64,000 nt of DNA from Pseudomonas siliginis (GCF_019145195.1 NZ_JAHSTW010000003.1:407969-471968); one strand, 5' to 3'. Positions 40,843 to 49,845 are shown, numbered from the stretch's first letter. The notes: a model not told the origin generated them from the sequence alone. A program made the numbers and translations.

Positions 40843-41490
40843 ATGCAAATGCCCAACGGCGCCACTCTTGAGATCGCGTCCATCTACGGCACGGCGATCC
40901 CATTCACCGCTCTGACCAACGCCAATCCAGCCGTCGCGACCGCTGCGGCGCACGGTCTGGCCGAGGGCGACATCATTGCCGTAAATTCTGGCTGGACCCG
41001 CCTCGATGGTCGCGGCGTTCGAGTTGGGACGATCGCCAGCGGCACCTTCGCGCTGGAGAACATCAATACGACCAGCATTCAACAGTATCCCGCTGGCTCG
41101 GGGATTGGTTCCGTTCGCGAGGTGACAGCATTCACCGAGATCTCGCAGATTACTGAGATGAACTCCAGTGGTGGTGATCAGCAGTTCCTGACCTTCGGCT
41201 TCCTGGCTGACGATGATGATCGCCAGATGCCGACCACAAAGAACCCGATCACGCTGACGTTCACCGTAGCCGATGATCCATCCAAGCCGTATGTGGCCGT
41301 CTGTGAGGCTGCGGACGATGATAAGCAGGCTCGCTTGCTTCGCCTGAACCTGCCGGGCGGCAGCAGCATCATCTACAACGGCTATGTGTCGATCACTTCG
41401 ACCCCAACCATGTCTCGTAACAACCTGATGACCCGTGTTATCAGCCTGGCGCTCACCGGCCGCCCAGCCCGTTACGCGGCTGCGGTGTAA
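40843..41490 (+). CDS. Major tail tube protein
   Basis: The 215-residue protein is beta-rich (VREVTAFTEISQITEMNSSG; PITLTFTVADDPSKPYVAVC) with SIIYNGYVSITSTPTMSRNN near the C-terminus, like siphophage tube subunits. It lies between the terminator and the assembly-chaperone genes. Confidence 0.85.
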   Translation: MQMPNGATLEIASIYGTAIPFTALTNANPAVATAAAHGLAEGDIIAVNSGWTRLDGRGVRVGTIASGTFALENINTTSIQQYPAGSGIGSVREVTAFTEISQITEMNSSGGDQQFLTFGFLADDDDRQMPTTKNPITLTFTVADDPSKPYVAVCEAADDDKQARLLRLNLPGGSSIIYNGYVSITSTPTMSRNNLMTRVISLALTGRPARYAAAV

Positions 41491-41493
41491 CCC

Positions 41494-41874
41494 ATGGCTA
41501 AGTTCAAGTTGATCCAAAAACCAACCTTCAAGGCACCGGTGATGATCCAGCGGGCTGGATACAGCGCCGAAAAGGTTGAGTTTGAGTTCAAGTACCTGGA
41601 CCGCACGGCGCTTGCCGAGCTGTACACCGGCTGGAACGAACGGCACGACGAGCTGAGCAAGCTGGTCGGCGACATGGACCTCAAAGCTTTCACCGCCGCC
41701 CAGATCGCCCTGCAAGCAGATCAGTTGCTGGATGTGGTGGTCGGCTGGGATATCGAAGAGGAATTCACGCCTGAAAACGTGCGCATCCTCGTCAATTCGA
41801 TCAACTCGGCGCCGAAGGCAGTACTGAACGCCTACGCCGAAGCCTTCAGCGAGGCCCGCCTGGGAAACTCCTAA
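41494..41874 (+). CDS. Tail assembly chaperone G
   Basis: The 126-residue protein (FEFKYLDRTALAELYTGWNE; AFTAAQIALQADQLLDVVVG) is the short form of the lambda G/GT pair. A canonical slippery heptamer overlaps its last codons, so a share of ribosomes should shift by -1 and make a longer GT protein that brings tape measure and tube protein together. Confidence 0.85.
   Translation: MAKFKLIQKPTFKAPVMIQRAGYSAEKVEFEFKYLDRTALAELYTGWNERHDELSKLVGDMDLKAFTAAQIALQADQLLDVVVGWDIEEEFTPENVRILVNSINSAPKAVLNAYAEAFSEARLGNS
41862..41868 (+). other. Programmed -1 frameshift site GGGAAAC
   Basis: In the G frame it reads G-GGA-AAC, exactly the X-XXY-YYZ form, four codons including the stop before G ends. After a -1 shift the frame continues through CTC CTA AGC into the DUF1799-like T domain. 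Lambda uses GGGAAAG at the same place. Confidence 0.85.
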
Positions 41875-42191
41875 GCGCCTCCCGCGCCCTGTATGAGCCT
41901 GGGCCATCAGATGCAGACCTGATGGCCTTCGGCTTATCGCGCCAGGATATTCCCGACAAGGAAGTCGGCATCTGGCCGGACAACTGGGAGGCCTTCAAAG
42001 TCTTCGAGGCCATGAGCACCCAGTGGCGCACAGGCGCGTGTGGCGCAACAGGCATGGACTACAGCGTTCTCTCCGGTGTGATTCGGATGTGTGGCGTACC
42101 GATCAGCCAGCGACAAACTATTTTCAGCGACTTCCGGCGGATGGAGGCTGAAGCCCTGCAGGTGATGGCGGAACAGAGAGAAAACAAATGA
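41868..42191 (+). CDS. T domain of the GT tail chaperone (DUF1799-like), made by frameshift
   Basis: After the shift the product gains LLSASRALYEPGPSDADLMA then FGLSRQDIPDKEVGIWPDNW and a C-terminal helix, 107 residues in all. The DUF1799-like core starts upstream of the first ATG (41922), so this is not a free gene but the T part of GT. It overlaps the tape measure gene by four bases, as in lambda. Confidence 0.82.
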   Translation, partial: LLSASRALYEPGPSDADLMAFGLSRQDIPDKEVGIWPDNWEAFKVFEAMSTQWRTGACGATGMDYSVLSGVIRMCGVPISQRQTIFSDFRRMEAEALQVMAEQRENK

Positions 42192-45100
42192 GCACCAATT
42201 TCGCTTCCCTGGGTATTGCGGTTGAGTCGTCGCAGGCCGCAAAGGCTGCTGATGATCTGGATAAGCTGGTCGATTCTGCTGAAGGCGCTCAGAAGGCCAT
42301 TGATGACCTGGGCAAAACAGGCGAAGGCCTGTCCAACACCGGTAAAAAGATTTCCCAGGCAGAAGCGGACATTGCGCAAGGCATCGATAAATCTACGGCG
42401 GCAAGGTACCGTCAAGCCGGGGCAAGTCGCAAAGCAACTGACAGCGCAGTAGCGGAAATCTCCGTCATCAGTCAGCTCGACAAGGCGATGACGGGCAATA
42501 TTTCGAGCATGGAATCGCTGGTTCAGGCCGAGGGATTGCTGGAGCGAGCCCGCAAGGGCGGCTTGGTCACCATCGAGGAGCAGGCGAAGTACCAGGATCA
42601 ACTGGGGAAGGCCTACGACAAGATTGAAAAGGCGGAAGCCAAAGAGCTGGCCCAGAAGCAAAAGCTGATTGAGGCTGAGAATCGCCAGATTGATGCACTG
42701 AAGCGTACAGTCAACGGTATTGATCCAGTGACCGCCAAGTTGGCGAAGCTGGAGGCTCAGGAGAAGGCGCTAAACGACCTGCACAAAGCTGGGCAGATCG
42801 ATGCCGAGCGCTATAACGAAGCCCTGGCCAAGATCGGCAAGGACCGAGCGGGCCTGACTGAAGCCGCGGGCGCATTCGACAAGCTAAAGCTCGGCACGCG
42901 CCAAGCTCAAGAAAACGTCATGCAACTCGCCAATGCCATTCAGGCGGGTGATCTGGGCAGTGGTGCGCGCGCGATCGCTCAGCTAGGCGCTGGCGCCGGT
43001 GAATCGGCGAAAAGCCTCGCAGGGATGCTGATCCCGGCTGGCCTTTTGGTTGCTGTAATCGGCAGTCTGGGGTACGCGTACTTCGATGCAATGAAGCAGG
43101 CGCGCGAGTTCAATGCTGCTATCAACGGCGGTACGAATGCTGCGGGGCAGACCATCGCCAGCCTGAAGGACATGGCCGACGGCGCTGGGCGCGTCACCGG
43201 CAACCTGTCCGGCGCGCGTGAGGCGGTTGTTTCGCTTGCATCCGGGGCAGCTACCAGTGGCACGCAGATGCGTAATCTGGCTGAAGCCGCAGCGGCCGTG
43301 AGTGAAGTAACCGGCCAGGGCGCTGCCGAACTCGCAAAGTCTTTCGCCACCGCTGGCGACACGGCAACAGAAGCAGCGGGCAAGATCAGCAGTCAGTATG
43401 GGTTGCTGACCCTCGAACAGTACCAGGTCATCAAAGGGCTCGATGACCAAGGCGAGAGCCAGCGCGCGCTTGACGTTCTCAGCGAAGATGTGAATCAGGC
43501 CGCGCTTAAGCGATTGGAAGCCTATCGCGGTTCCCTGTCAGATGTTGAGCGTGACTGGGACAAAATCAAATCAGCCATTAAAGGCGCGTACGCTGAGGTC
43601 CGTTCGGAAATATTCCCGGACTTGGCCAAGCAGATCGAGATCACTCAGCGCATTCTGGATACCCGCAAGGGTGGCGGAGTAGCGGGTGCAATCTCCAACG
43701 GTCTCAGCTCTCTGAACACGGCGCTGGGCCTGGGCACTGGCGCAAATGACGACTCAACAGAAGCTTTGGAACAAAAGCTCGCGAGCCTCAAAGCCAGGCA
43801 GACCGCCAGCACCAATTTGGCAATCGCCACTGGTGAAAATACTGACGCCAATCAGAAAGCCATCGAGGTTCAGAAAGCGCTTGATGCGCAGCTCGATGAC
43901 ATAAATCCGCTAAATAAGCGCAAGGCAGCGCTGGACAAGCTCAACCAGCAGTTCAAAACCCTTTACGAGAATGCGGAAAAAACAGGGCAGAAGTCGCCGC
44001 TGCTTGATGGTGTCAATTATGACGGGAGCAAGTTCTCTGGCGGCGCCTACGACACACTGAAGAAAGGGCTTGAAGATAAAAATAAAGATCCGAAATCGGC
44101 AGCTCCTCAGGTCGACCTGACAGGCTTCAATGATGCCAAAAACGCTTTGGCCGCCATCAGCGCTGACTATAAAAACGCTCAGAAGGAACTGGAGGCAGCG
44201 CAAAAGGCCGGGCTTGTTTCTCAGGCTGACTATGCCCTGAAGCGCGAAGCGCTGATCGGCAACGAGCGCGATGAAGTGACTGCGGCTTACGAGGCGGAGA
44301 TTGCCGCGCTGGAAGTCGCGAAGGCGAAAAAGACCACGACCGCGGCGCAAAGCATCCAGCTCGACCAAAAGATCGCCGACGCACGCGCGGGTATGGTCAA
44401 GGCGCAGAAGGATGCGGACAGCCAGCTCGAGGTTCTGGCCACAACCGAGACCGGCCGCCTCGCCCGACAAGAGCGTTCGATCACTACCTACGTTCAGGCC
44501 CTGGCTCAACAGCAGCGAGCGCTGGAACTGGCAGGGCAGCGCGCTGTTCTCGGCGTCGGGCAGGGCGATCGCCAGAACGCGCTCAACAATGAGCTGAACA
44601 GCCAGCAGGATCGGTTAGCACAGCAGTCGCTGGAACTGGCAAATCAGAAGTCCGACCCGTCGCGGAATATGTCGGAGGAGGAGTTCGCCCGTAAGTCGCA
44701 GGCTCTCGCCGATGCGAACAAGGCCGCAACCGATCAGATCCGGCAGAACTACGCCGATGTCGAGAAAGCTCAAGGGGACTGGACCAAGGGCGCAACGTCG
44801 GCTTGGGCCAATTACCTGGACTCGGCGAGCAATATCGCCGGACAGACAAAGACCCTGTTCGGCAACGCCTTCAGCTCGATGGAAGACGCGGTCGTCAACT
44901 TCGCCATGACCGGGAAGCTGTCGTTTGCTGACTTCACCAAGTCGATTCTCGCGGACATGGCGCGGATCGCGACCCGTCAGGCCAGTTCGGCATTGCTGAG
45001 CAGTCTGGTGGGTGCCGCTACCAGTTACTTCACTGGAGGTGGTGGCGGTAATGGGCTGGCGGCTGGATCAGCGGGTGCGACGTCTTCGAATCTCGGCGCG

Positions 45101-45532
45101 TCCTCGGCAGGTTACTCCAGCACCTACTTCCCGCAGGCGCTCGGTGGTGCCTGGTCTTCGGGCGTGCAAATGTTCGCCAACGGCGGCGCCTTCACCAACA
45201 GCATCGTCAGCGCGCCGACCGCGTTCGGCATGGCCGGCGGCCGGGCGGGCGTCATGGGTGAGGCGGGGCCGGAGGCGATCATGCCGCTGACCCGGACTTC
45301 CAGCGGCAAGCTGGGTGTTATCGCTGCCGGCGGAGGCTCGGGCACTGCGATCAGCATCAATGCACCGGTCACGGTAGTGACCGAGGATCGCAGCTCCGAA
45401 GGCATGCAGATCGATCAGCAAGCCCTGTCGAGAAACCTACAGTCGCAGATGCAGGCGGTGGCCGAAAGAGCCGTCGCCGACTCTTGGCGCGCGGGCGGTA
45501 CCAGCTTTCGAAATGCAAATGGGAGGGCCTGA
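42188..45532 (+). CDS. Tail tape measure protein
   Basis: The 1114-residue protein sets tail length. It has long helical coils (about residues 20-270), a hydrophobic segment (LAGMLIPAGLLVAVIGSLGY near residue 282), more coils to about 870, then a lambda gpH-like C-terminal region (FGNAFSSMEDAVVNFAMTGK; LSFADFTKSILADMARIATR) and the GEAGPEAIMPLTRTSSGKLG segment. The overlap with minor tail gene M (TGATG) supports co-translation. Confidence 0.95.
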   Translation: MSTNFASLGIAVESSQAAKAADDLDKLVDSAEGAQKAIDDLGKTGEGLSNTGKKISQAEADIAQGIDKSTAARYRQAGASRKATDSAVAEISVISQLDKAMTGNISSMESLVQAEGLLERARKGGLVTIEEQAKYQDQLGKAYDKIEKAEAKELAQKQKLIEAENRQIDALKRTVNGIDPVTAKLAKLEAQEKALNDLHKAGQIDAERYNEALAKIGKDRAGLTEAAGAFDKLKLGTRQAQENVMQLANAIQAGDLGSGARAIAQLGAGAGESAKSLAGMLIPAGLLVAVIGSLGYAYFDAMKQAREFNAAINGGTNAAGQTIASLKDMADGAGRVTGNLSGAREAVVSLASGAATSGTQMRNLAEAAAAVSEVTGQGAAELAKSFATAGDTATEAAGKISSQYGLLTLEQYQVIKGLDDQGESQRALDVLSEDVNQAALKRLEAYRGSLSDVERDWDKIKSAIKGAYAEVRSEIFPDLAKQIEITQRILDTRKGGGVAGAISNGLSSLNTALGLGTGANDDSTEALEQKLASLKARQTASTNLAIATGENTDANQKAIEVQKALDAQLDDINPLNKRKAALDKLNQQFKTLYENAEKTGQKSPLLDGVNYDGSKFSGGAYDTLKKGLEDKNKDPKSAAPQVDLTGFNDAKNALAAISADYKNAQKELEAAQKAGLVSQADYALKREALIGNERDEVTAAYEAEIAALEVAKAKKTTTAAQSIQLDQKIADARAGMVKAQKDADSQLEVLATTETGRLARQERSITTYVQALAQQQRALELAGQRAVLGVGQGDRQNALNNELNSQQDRLAQQSLELANQKSDPSRNMSEEEFARKSQALADANKAATDQIRQNYADVEKAQGDWTKGATSAWANYLDSASNIAGQTKTLFGNAFSSMEDAVVNFAMTGKLSFADFTKSILADMARIATRQASSALLSSLVGAATSYFTGGGGGNGLAAGSAGATSSNLGASSAGYSSTYFPQALGGAWSSGVQMFANGGAFTNSIVSAPTAFGMAGGRAGVMGEAGPEAIMPLTRTSSGKLGVIAAGGGSGTAISINAPVTVVTEDRSSEGMQIDQQALSRNLQSQMQAVAERAVADSWRAGGTSFRNANGRA

Positions 45533-45870
45533 TGGCCATAGAGAAATTCACCTGGCCAACCGAGCGGGGGGAAACGCCCGATATCAATTATCGGGTGCGC
45601 ACCTCGAAGTTCGGCAATGGCTATGCGCAGAACGTTGGCGACGGCCCGAACAACAAAGAGGACTCCTATCCCATCACCTACGCCGGTCAGAAGTCCAAGG
45701 TGCTGGAGATCATGGCGTTCCTCGACCGGCACGCCGGATCAAAGGCATTTCTCTGGACGACCCCGCTCGGCGAACTCGGGCTGTTCACTTGCAAAAATCC
45801 CGCTCCCACACCCATGGGCGGCGGGGTCTTCAAACTCACCGCCACTTTCGAGCGGGCATTCCAACCATAA
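45532..45870 (+). CDS. Minor tail protein M
   Basis: The 112-residue protein has EKFTWPTERGETPDINYRVR, FGNGYAQNVGDGPNN and FLDRHAGSKAFLWTTPLGEL, the pattern of lambda gpM-type tail tip proteins. It follows tape measure directly. Confidence 0.9.
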   Translation: MAIEKFTWPTERGETPDINYRVRTSKFGNGYAQNVGDGPNNKEDSYPITYAGQKSKVLEIMAFLDRHAGSKAFLWTTPLGELGLFTCKNPAPTPMGGGVFKLTATFERAFQP

Positions 45871-45879
45871 GGGGCAATC

Positions 45880-46629
45880 ATGCCGCTGATCAGTGACATC
45901 CAGGTGCTTGAACCTGGCAGCGAAGTGCTGCTCTTTGAATTGGACGGCACGGACTATGGCGCGGACGTTCTGCGCTTCCACGGGCACGCGATCCCGCACA
46001 CGGCGGCCGAGTTGATCGCCGCCGGCGACAATGCAGACCAGCTGCCGGCGAAGGCTATCTACTGGCAGGGCAACGAGTACAGCGCCTGGCCCATGCAGAT
46101 CGACGGCATTGAGGCGAACGGCGACGGCACTGCGGTTCGGCCCACTCTGTCAGTGGGTAACGTCAACGGGCGAATCACGGCGCTCTGTTTGGCCTTCGAG
46201 GATCTTCTGGAGTTCAAGCTGACGATGCGCCACACGCTGGGCACTTACCTCGACGCGGCGAACTTCCCGGCCGGCAATCCTACGGCAGATCCAACACAAG
46301 AGACGATCGAGGTCTGGTACATCGACCAGAAGACGAACGAGGACGGGGAAAACGTCAGTTGGGAGCTGGCCAGCCCGGGCGACGCCGGCAACGAGTCGAT
46401 TGGGCGGCAGGCCACGACGCTTTGCCACTGGTGCCTCACTGGCGGCTATCGCGGGCCGAACTGCGGTTACACCGGTCCATACGTCACGAAGGATGGCGTG
46501 ATCACCGACAACCCCGAACTGGACGAATGCGACGCCACGCTGGGCAAGGGTTGCATCCCGCGCTTCGGCGAAGGAAACCCGCTGCCATTTGGTGGCTTCC
46601 CGGCTGTATCCCTGATCGCACGGAGCTGA
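45880..46629 (+). CDS. Minor tail protein L (iron-sulphur type)
   Basis: The 249-residue protein has SDIQVLEPGSEVLLFELDGT, the phage L core (RPTLSVGNVNGRITALCLAF), and C-terminal Cys in TTLCHWCLTGGYRGPNCGYT and CDATLGKGCIPRFG. Lambda gpL holds an iron-sulphur cluster with similar cysteines. It belongs to the tail tip complex. Confidence 0.92.
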   Translation: MPLISDIQVLEPGSEVLLFELDGTDYGADVLRFHGHAIPHTAAELIAAGDNADQLPAKAIYWQGNEYSAWPMQIDGIEANGDGTAVRPTLSVGNVNGRITALCLAFEDLLEFKLTMRHTLGTYLDAANFPAGNPTADPTQETIEVWYIDQKTNEDGENVSWELASPGDAGNESIGRQATTLCHWCLTGGYRGPNCGYTGPYVTKDGVITDNPELDECDATLGKGCIPRFGEGNPLPFGGFPAVSLIARS

Positions 46630-46630
46630 C

Positions 46631-47386
46631 ATGCGAAAGCACATCTTGAATGCGATCCAGGAGCATGCGGCGGCCGAGTACCCGAAAGAGTGCTGCGGGC
46701 TGTTGCTGGCGATCGGGCGCAAGCAACAATACTTTCCCTGCACCAACGTCTCTACCGAGCCCAACGAAGAGTTTCGAATCCACCCGAAGGAGTACGCGGC
46801 GGCCGAAGACGTTGGCGAAGTGATCGGCGTGGTTCATTCGCATCCAGACGCTACCAGCAGACCGTCACCGCGTGACCTCGCCATGTGCGAAGCGACCGCA
46901 TTGCCTTGGCACATCCTGAGCTGGCCCGAGGGCGATCTTCGAACGGTCATACCGTCCGGCGAGGTGCCGCTACTGAAACGGCCTTTTGTGCACGGTGCCT
47001 GGGACTGCTGGCAGGTCTGCGCCGACTGGTACAAACGCGAGTGGGGTCTGGAGTTCGAGGTCTTCAAGCGCGCCGATGGCTGGTGGGAGAGCAAGGACAA
47101 CACCAGCCTGTACGAAGCGAACTACAAGGCCGCCGGCTTCTACCGAGTCGATCAGCCGCAGCGCGGTGACATGATCGTGATGGAAGTTGGGCGCACCGTT
47201 TACCCGAACCATGCCGGGATATTCCTCGGCACTGATACAGCGCTGCCCGGCGAGGATGCCGCGACATTCGGCCCCGGGCCGTTCCTGCTGCACCACCTGT
47301 ATGGCAGGCCATCAGAGGTGATTGTCTTCGGCGGACCGTGGCTCGACCGCACTCGCCTGTTCCTTAGACACAAACAAGCTACCTGA
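46631..47386 (+). CDS. Tail tip protein K (JAMM + NlpC/P60)
   Basis: The 251-residue protein has an N-terminal JAMM/Mov34 domain (EYPKECCGLLLAIG; VVHSHPDATSRPSPRDLAMC, with metal-binding H-x-H and D) and a C-terminal NlpC/P60 domain (HGAWDCWQVCADWYKREWGL, catalytic Cys near residue 125, and NHAGIFLG with the His). It should cut peptidoglycan during DNA entry. Confidence 0.92.
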   Translation: MRKHILNAIQEHAAAEYPKECCGLLLAIGRKQQYFPCTNVSTEPNEEFRIHPKEYAAAEDVGEVIGVVHSHPDATSRPSPRDLAMCEATALPWHILSWPEGDLRTVIPSGEVPLLKRPFVHGAWDCWQVCADWYKREWGLEFEVFKRADGWWESKDNTSLYEANYKAAGFYRVDQPQRGDMIVMEVGRTVYPNHAGIFLGTDTALPGEDAATFGPGPFLLHHLYGRPSEVIVFGGPWLDRTRLFLRHKQAT

Positions 47387-47415
47387 CTATAACTAGTCGG
47401 GAGGAACCCGTGGCA

Positions 47416-47443
47416 TTCTCGCGGTACGATACCGTGATATAGT
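47416..47443 (+). promoter_or_regulatory. Possible promoter and dyad of the tail-operon cargo
   Basis: TATAGT (47438-47443) is a good -10; the -35 (TTCTCG, 16 bases upstream) is weak. A dyad CGGTA-CGA-TACCG (47422-47434) lies between them and could bind a regulator. It precedes two A+T-rich genes that interrupt the tail operon. Confidence 0.4.
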
Positions 47444-47468
47444 GACTTTTTAATGGGTTGAGGCTGCC

Positions 47469-48239
47469 ATGGCTGGTGCACCCCGAACAAATGCCATTGA
47501 GATTCTTGACCGAATCAACGCTATAGGGCGTAAGGTTTCGGAGCGAAATGAACTCAATCTTTTCGAATGGAACGGAATTCTCAAGGATCTCCAGAAGCTC
47601 GAGAATGTACCAGGATCAGGTGAAACTTCATTGCTTCACCAAGCGGTAATGTGGGGAATGAGGCTCGACAGGGATAAGATTAAATCGTTATTCAATCTGA
47701 GCGCTTCCAGATTTGGTAAAACTCCAAATTGGTACCTTATCAGAGCAAACTACGCGACGTTGTTCGGCGACCAGTCGATGATTGTTGACCTGCTAACTTC
47801 TGGTGCCGGCAAAGGCGGTGCAAGCCACCTTGCTAAGGTCATCCATATTCTCGTTGCTTCGGGTTTCTATATTGCTGCGTGGGAAAGCTTCGAAGAATTG
47901 ATTAGAGTCGATGCTAAAGCCGCAGCTATAGTGGAAACCGACTATCCATTTTTGGGATTTACTGCGGACTATTTAGCAAGATGCGGATTAGACGATTTGG
48001 AAGTTTCGCAGCGAGTGCTGTTGTCTTCAAAATTGGTAGTGGATGCGGGCTTCAGACTTAGGAAGTTTTCTATCTCTGCTGGAAACTATGGAGTCTCTGT
48101 GGAACTTTCGGTGGCCGCTGAGTTAGAGCGGCTTGTAGATCTCAATTTTGCTATCTCGGATGCTATTGCCAGCTCTTTTGATGAGCTCATCTCTGAACAT
48201 GTCACTACGGGAGTAGTACCATGGGAGGTACACGCCTGA
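47469..48239 (+). CDS. Cargo protein of unknown function, partner of a HEPN-like protein
   Basis: The 256-residue, mainly helical protein begins APRTNAIEILDRINAIGRKV and contains FGKTPNWYLIRANYATLFGD and KGGASHLAKVIHILVASGFY. No known domain is recognised. The DNA is less GC-rich than the tail genes. It follows tail gene K and is separated by a single base from the HEPN-like gene, so the two are a unit. In lambda, K is followed directly by I, so these genes are an insertion. A role in defence or exclusion is inference. Confidence 0.65.
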   Translation: MAGAPRTNAIEILDRINAIGRKVSERNELNLFEWNGILKDLQKLENVPGSGETSLLHQAVMWGMRLDRDKIKSLFNLSASRFGKTPNWYLIRANYATLFGDQSMIVDLLTSGAGKGGASHLAKVIHILVASGFYIAAWESFEELIRVDAKAAAIVETDYPFLGFTADYLARCGLDDLEVSQRVLLSSKLVVDAGFRLRKFSISAGNYGVSVELSVAAELERLVDLNFAISDAIASSFDELISEHVTTGVVPWEVHA

Positions 48240-48240
48240 T

Positions 48241-48618
48241 ATGTCAGTTAATCATGGAGATTTTTTCAGTTCGGCATTAGATTTAATTGGCGGGGATGGG
48301 AGTGCTGATACGGAGATCGGATTGCGCAATGCTGGGAGCAGAGCGTATTACGCTTTGTATCACAGGGCGAAGTGCTATCTTGAAAGTAAAGGAGAAATGT
48401 TGATCAGGGTTGAGTCTGCGGGAAGTCACGAAGCTTTGGCGTCTACTTTTGCGAAACGGGGAATTAAGTCTAAAAGTTTTGCCGAGAGCTTGGCGCGCCA
48501 TAAACGCTTTAGACATGTTTGTGATTATAATCTGGGTATAACTATCACTCGATCAAAGTTAGAGCTGTATTTGGCTGAGACAAAACGTTTGATCGACATG
48601 GTTGATCGCTTAGATTGA
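48241..48618 (+). CDS. HEPN-like small protein, second gene of the cargo pair
   Basis: The 125-residue protein has RNAGSRAYYALYHRAKCYLE near residues 28-47, SHEALASTFAKRG near 61, and RHKRFRHVCDYNLG near 83-96. The S-R-A-Y-Y-A-x-Y-H helix and a C-terminal R-x-x-x-D-Y are the signature of small HEPN domains such as those of HEPN/MNT toxin pairs. Its partner at 47469 is not a visible MNT nucleotidyltransferase, so the combination may be new. Location in a prophage tail operon suggests a phage-exclusion or toxin-antitoxin-like function; this is inference. Confidence 0.65.
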   Translation: MSVNHGDFFSSALDLIGGDGSADTEIGLRNAGSRAYYALYHRAKCYLESKGEMLIRVESAGSHEALASTFAKRGIKSKSFAESLARHKRFRHVCDYNLGITITRSKLELYLAETKRLIDMVDRLD

Positions 48619-48708
48619 CGATCTGTTCGTTTTTTTTGCAATGCAGATCCACAGAGCGTGTTTAGTTTTTGGCACATTTGTTAAATATTACTAGGTTGGA
48701 GTGAATGC

Positions 48709-49131
48709 ATGAAGCTAGTAATGAGTATGTCGATGGCAACGTTGTTGGTGGGGTGTGCATCTTCCGCGATACCAATTAGCCAAACTGAACCGGTACCGCG
48801 TGATGAGCTGTACGCGTTTCAGACCAAGCCGGCCGGCGAAAGCGGAAAGATCACCGTAATCCGTGACTCTGGGATGGTTGGATCTGGCTGCGACATAGTG
48901 GTTTACGTAGATGGGCGGAAAGTCGCGAAAGTCGGCACCGGACAGCGCGCCTCCTTTTACCTGCCGCCGGGCAATCCAAGTATCGGAGCGGGTCTCGCTG
49001 GCTCTGGGCTTTGTGGCGGGGCGGCCATTCGCACGATCTCTGCCAATGTGAAAAGCGGCAAAGAAAGCCTCTACCGAATCAGCGGGGATATGAGCGGTTT
49101 TTTTATTGGCCCGTACGTCGATTATCAGTGA
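48709..49131 (+). CDS. Lipoprotein, DUF2846-like, candidate conversion factor
   Basis: The 140-residue protein has a short signal peptide ending ATLLVGC (lipobox, Cys16) and a beta-rich mature part (KITVIRDSGMVGSGCDIVVY; VDGRKVAKVGTGQRASFYLP) that resembles DUF2846 lipoproteins. It follows the HEPN-like pair and precedes tail gene I, from which a terminator separates it. Surface lipoproteins of prophages can block receptors; whether this one does is unknown. Confidence 0.7.
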   Translation: MKLVMSMSMATLLVGCASSAIPISQTEPVPRDELYAFQTKPAGESGKITVIRDSGMVGSGCDIVVYVDGRKVAKVGTGQRASFYLPPGNPSIGAGLAGSGLCGGAAIRTISANVKSGKESLYRISGDMSGFFIGPYVDYQ

Positions 49132-49147
49132 GTAAATTTTCAATCTG

Positions 49148-49168
49148 CCGCCTTCGGGCGGTTTTTTT
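49148..49168 (+). terminator. Terminator with junction module, before tail gene I
   Basis: CCGCC-TTCG-GGCGG and a T7 run are followed by GTCTGGAGAAAAGC and the start of I. This is the first of four copies of the junction module. Confidence 0.85.
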
Positions 49169-49184
49169 ATGTCTGGAGAAAAGC

Positions 49185-49787
49185 ATGCATGCCACCGTTG
49201 CTCACTATCAGCCAATGACTACGATCAGACTGTCAGGATCCTTGGCGGCAAAGTTTGGCAGGCTTCACCGTCGAGTGTTGGACTCCGGCCAAGCATGGGA
49301 GGCATTCAGAGCGCTGAAGGCAACGCTCGTAGGATTTAAGGAAGAAATTCAGCGCCTCGATCGGTTGGGCATGCGCTTCGCCGTGTTTCGCAATCGAAAA
49401 AACGTCGGCGAGGCGGAATTTGGATTAGGTGGAGCAACTGATATTCGGATTGTGCCGATCATCCAAGGAAGCAAAAAAGCCGGACTCATCCAGACCATTA
49501 TTGGGGCGGTCTTGATCGTTGCAGGTACGTTCCTTTCCACCACTCCATTCGGCGCACCTCTGATTGGTGCTGGTATTGGCTTGGTTGCAGGCGGCGTGAT
49601 TCAAATGCTCAGCCCGCAAGCCTCAGGCCTAAAGCACAGCGCATCCCCCGAAAACTCCCCTTCTTACGCCTTCGGCAGCGCCAAGAACACCACGGCCAGC
49701 GGAAACCCGGTACCGATCTGCATCGGCGAACGCCGGTGGGGCGGGATGATTATCTCGGCCTCGATCCTAGCTGAAGACAAAGTGTAA
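49185..49787 (+). CDS. Tail assembly protein I
   Basis: The 200-residue protein has the lambda gpI pattern: TTIRLSGSLAAKFGRLHRRV, AFRALKATLVGFKEEIQRL, EFGLGGATDIRIVPIIQG, a hydrophobic pair of helices (near 105-140: IIGAVLIVAGTFLS, APLIGAGIGLVAGGVIQML) and the C-terminal GNPVPICIGERRWGGMIISA. The ATG at 49185 has GGAG six bases upstream. It acts with K in tail tip assembly. Confidence 0.92.
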   Translation: MHATVAHYQPMTTIRLSGSLAAKFGRLHRRVLDSGQAWEAFRALKATLVGFKEEIQRLDRLGMRFAVFRNRKNVGEAEFGLGGATDIRIVPIIQGSKKAGLIQTIIGAVLIVAGTFLSTTPFGAPLIGAGIGLVAGGVIQMLSPQASGLKHSASPENSPSYAFGSAKNTTASGNPVPICIGERRWGGMIISASILAEDKV

Positions 49788-49806
49788 TCAGGACAGCAGA
49801 ACACCG

Positions 49807-49829
49807 ACCGCCCGCGAGGCGGTTTTTTT
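49807..49829 (+). terminator. Terminator with junction module, before tail gene J
   Basis: ACCGCC pairs with GGCGGT and a T7 run follows, then ATGCCTGGAGGAAAGC and the J start. Second copy of the junction module. Confidence 0.8.
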
Positions 49830-49845
49830 ATGCCTGGAGGAAAGC

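Noticed and set aside
40492..41907. Long antisense frame opposite tail genes
   Set aside because: No domain, and it covers three well-placed tail genes.
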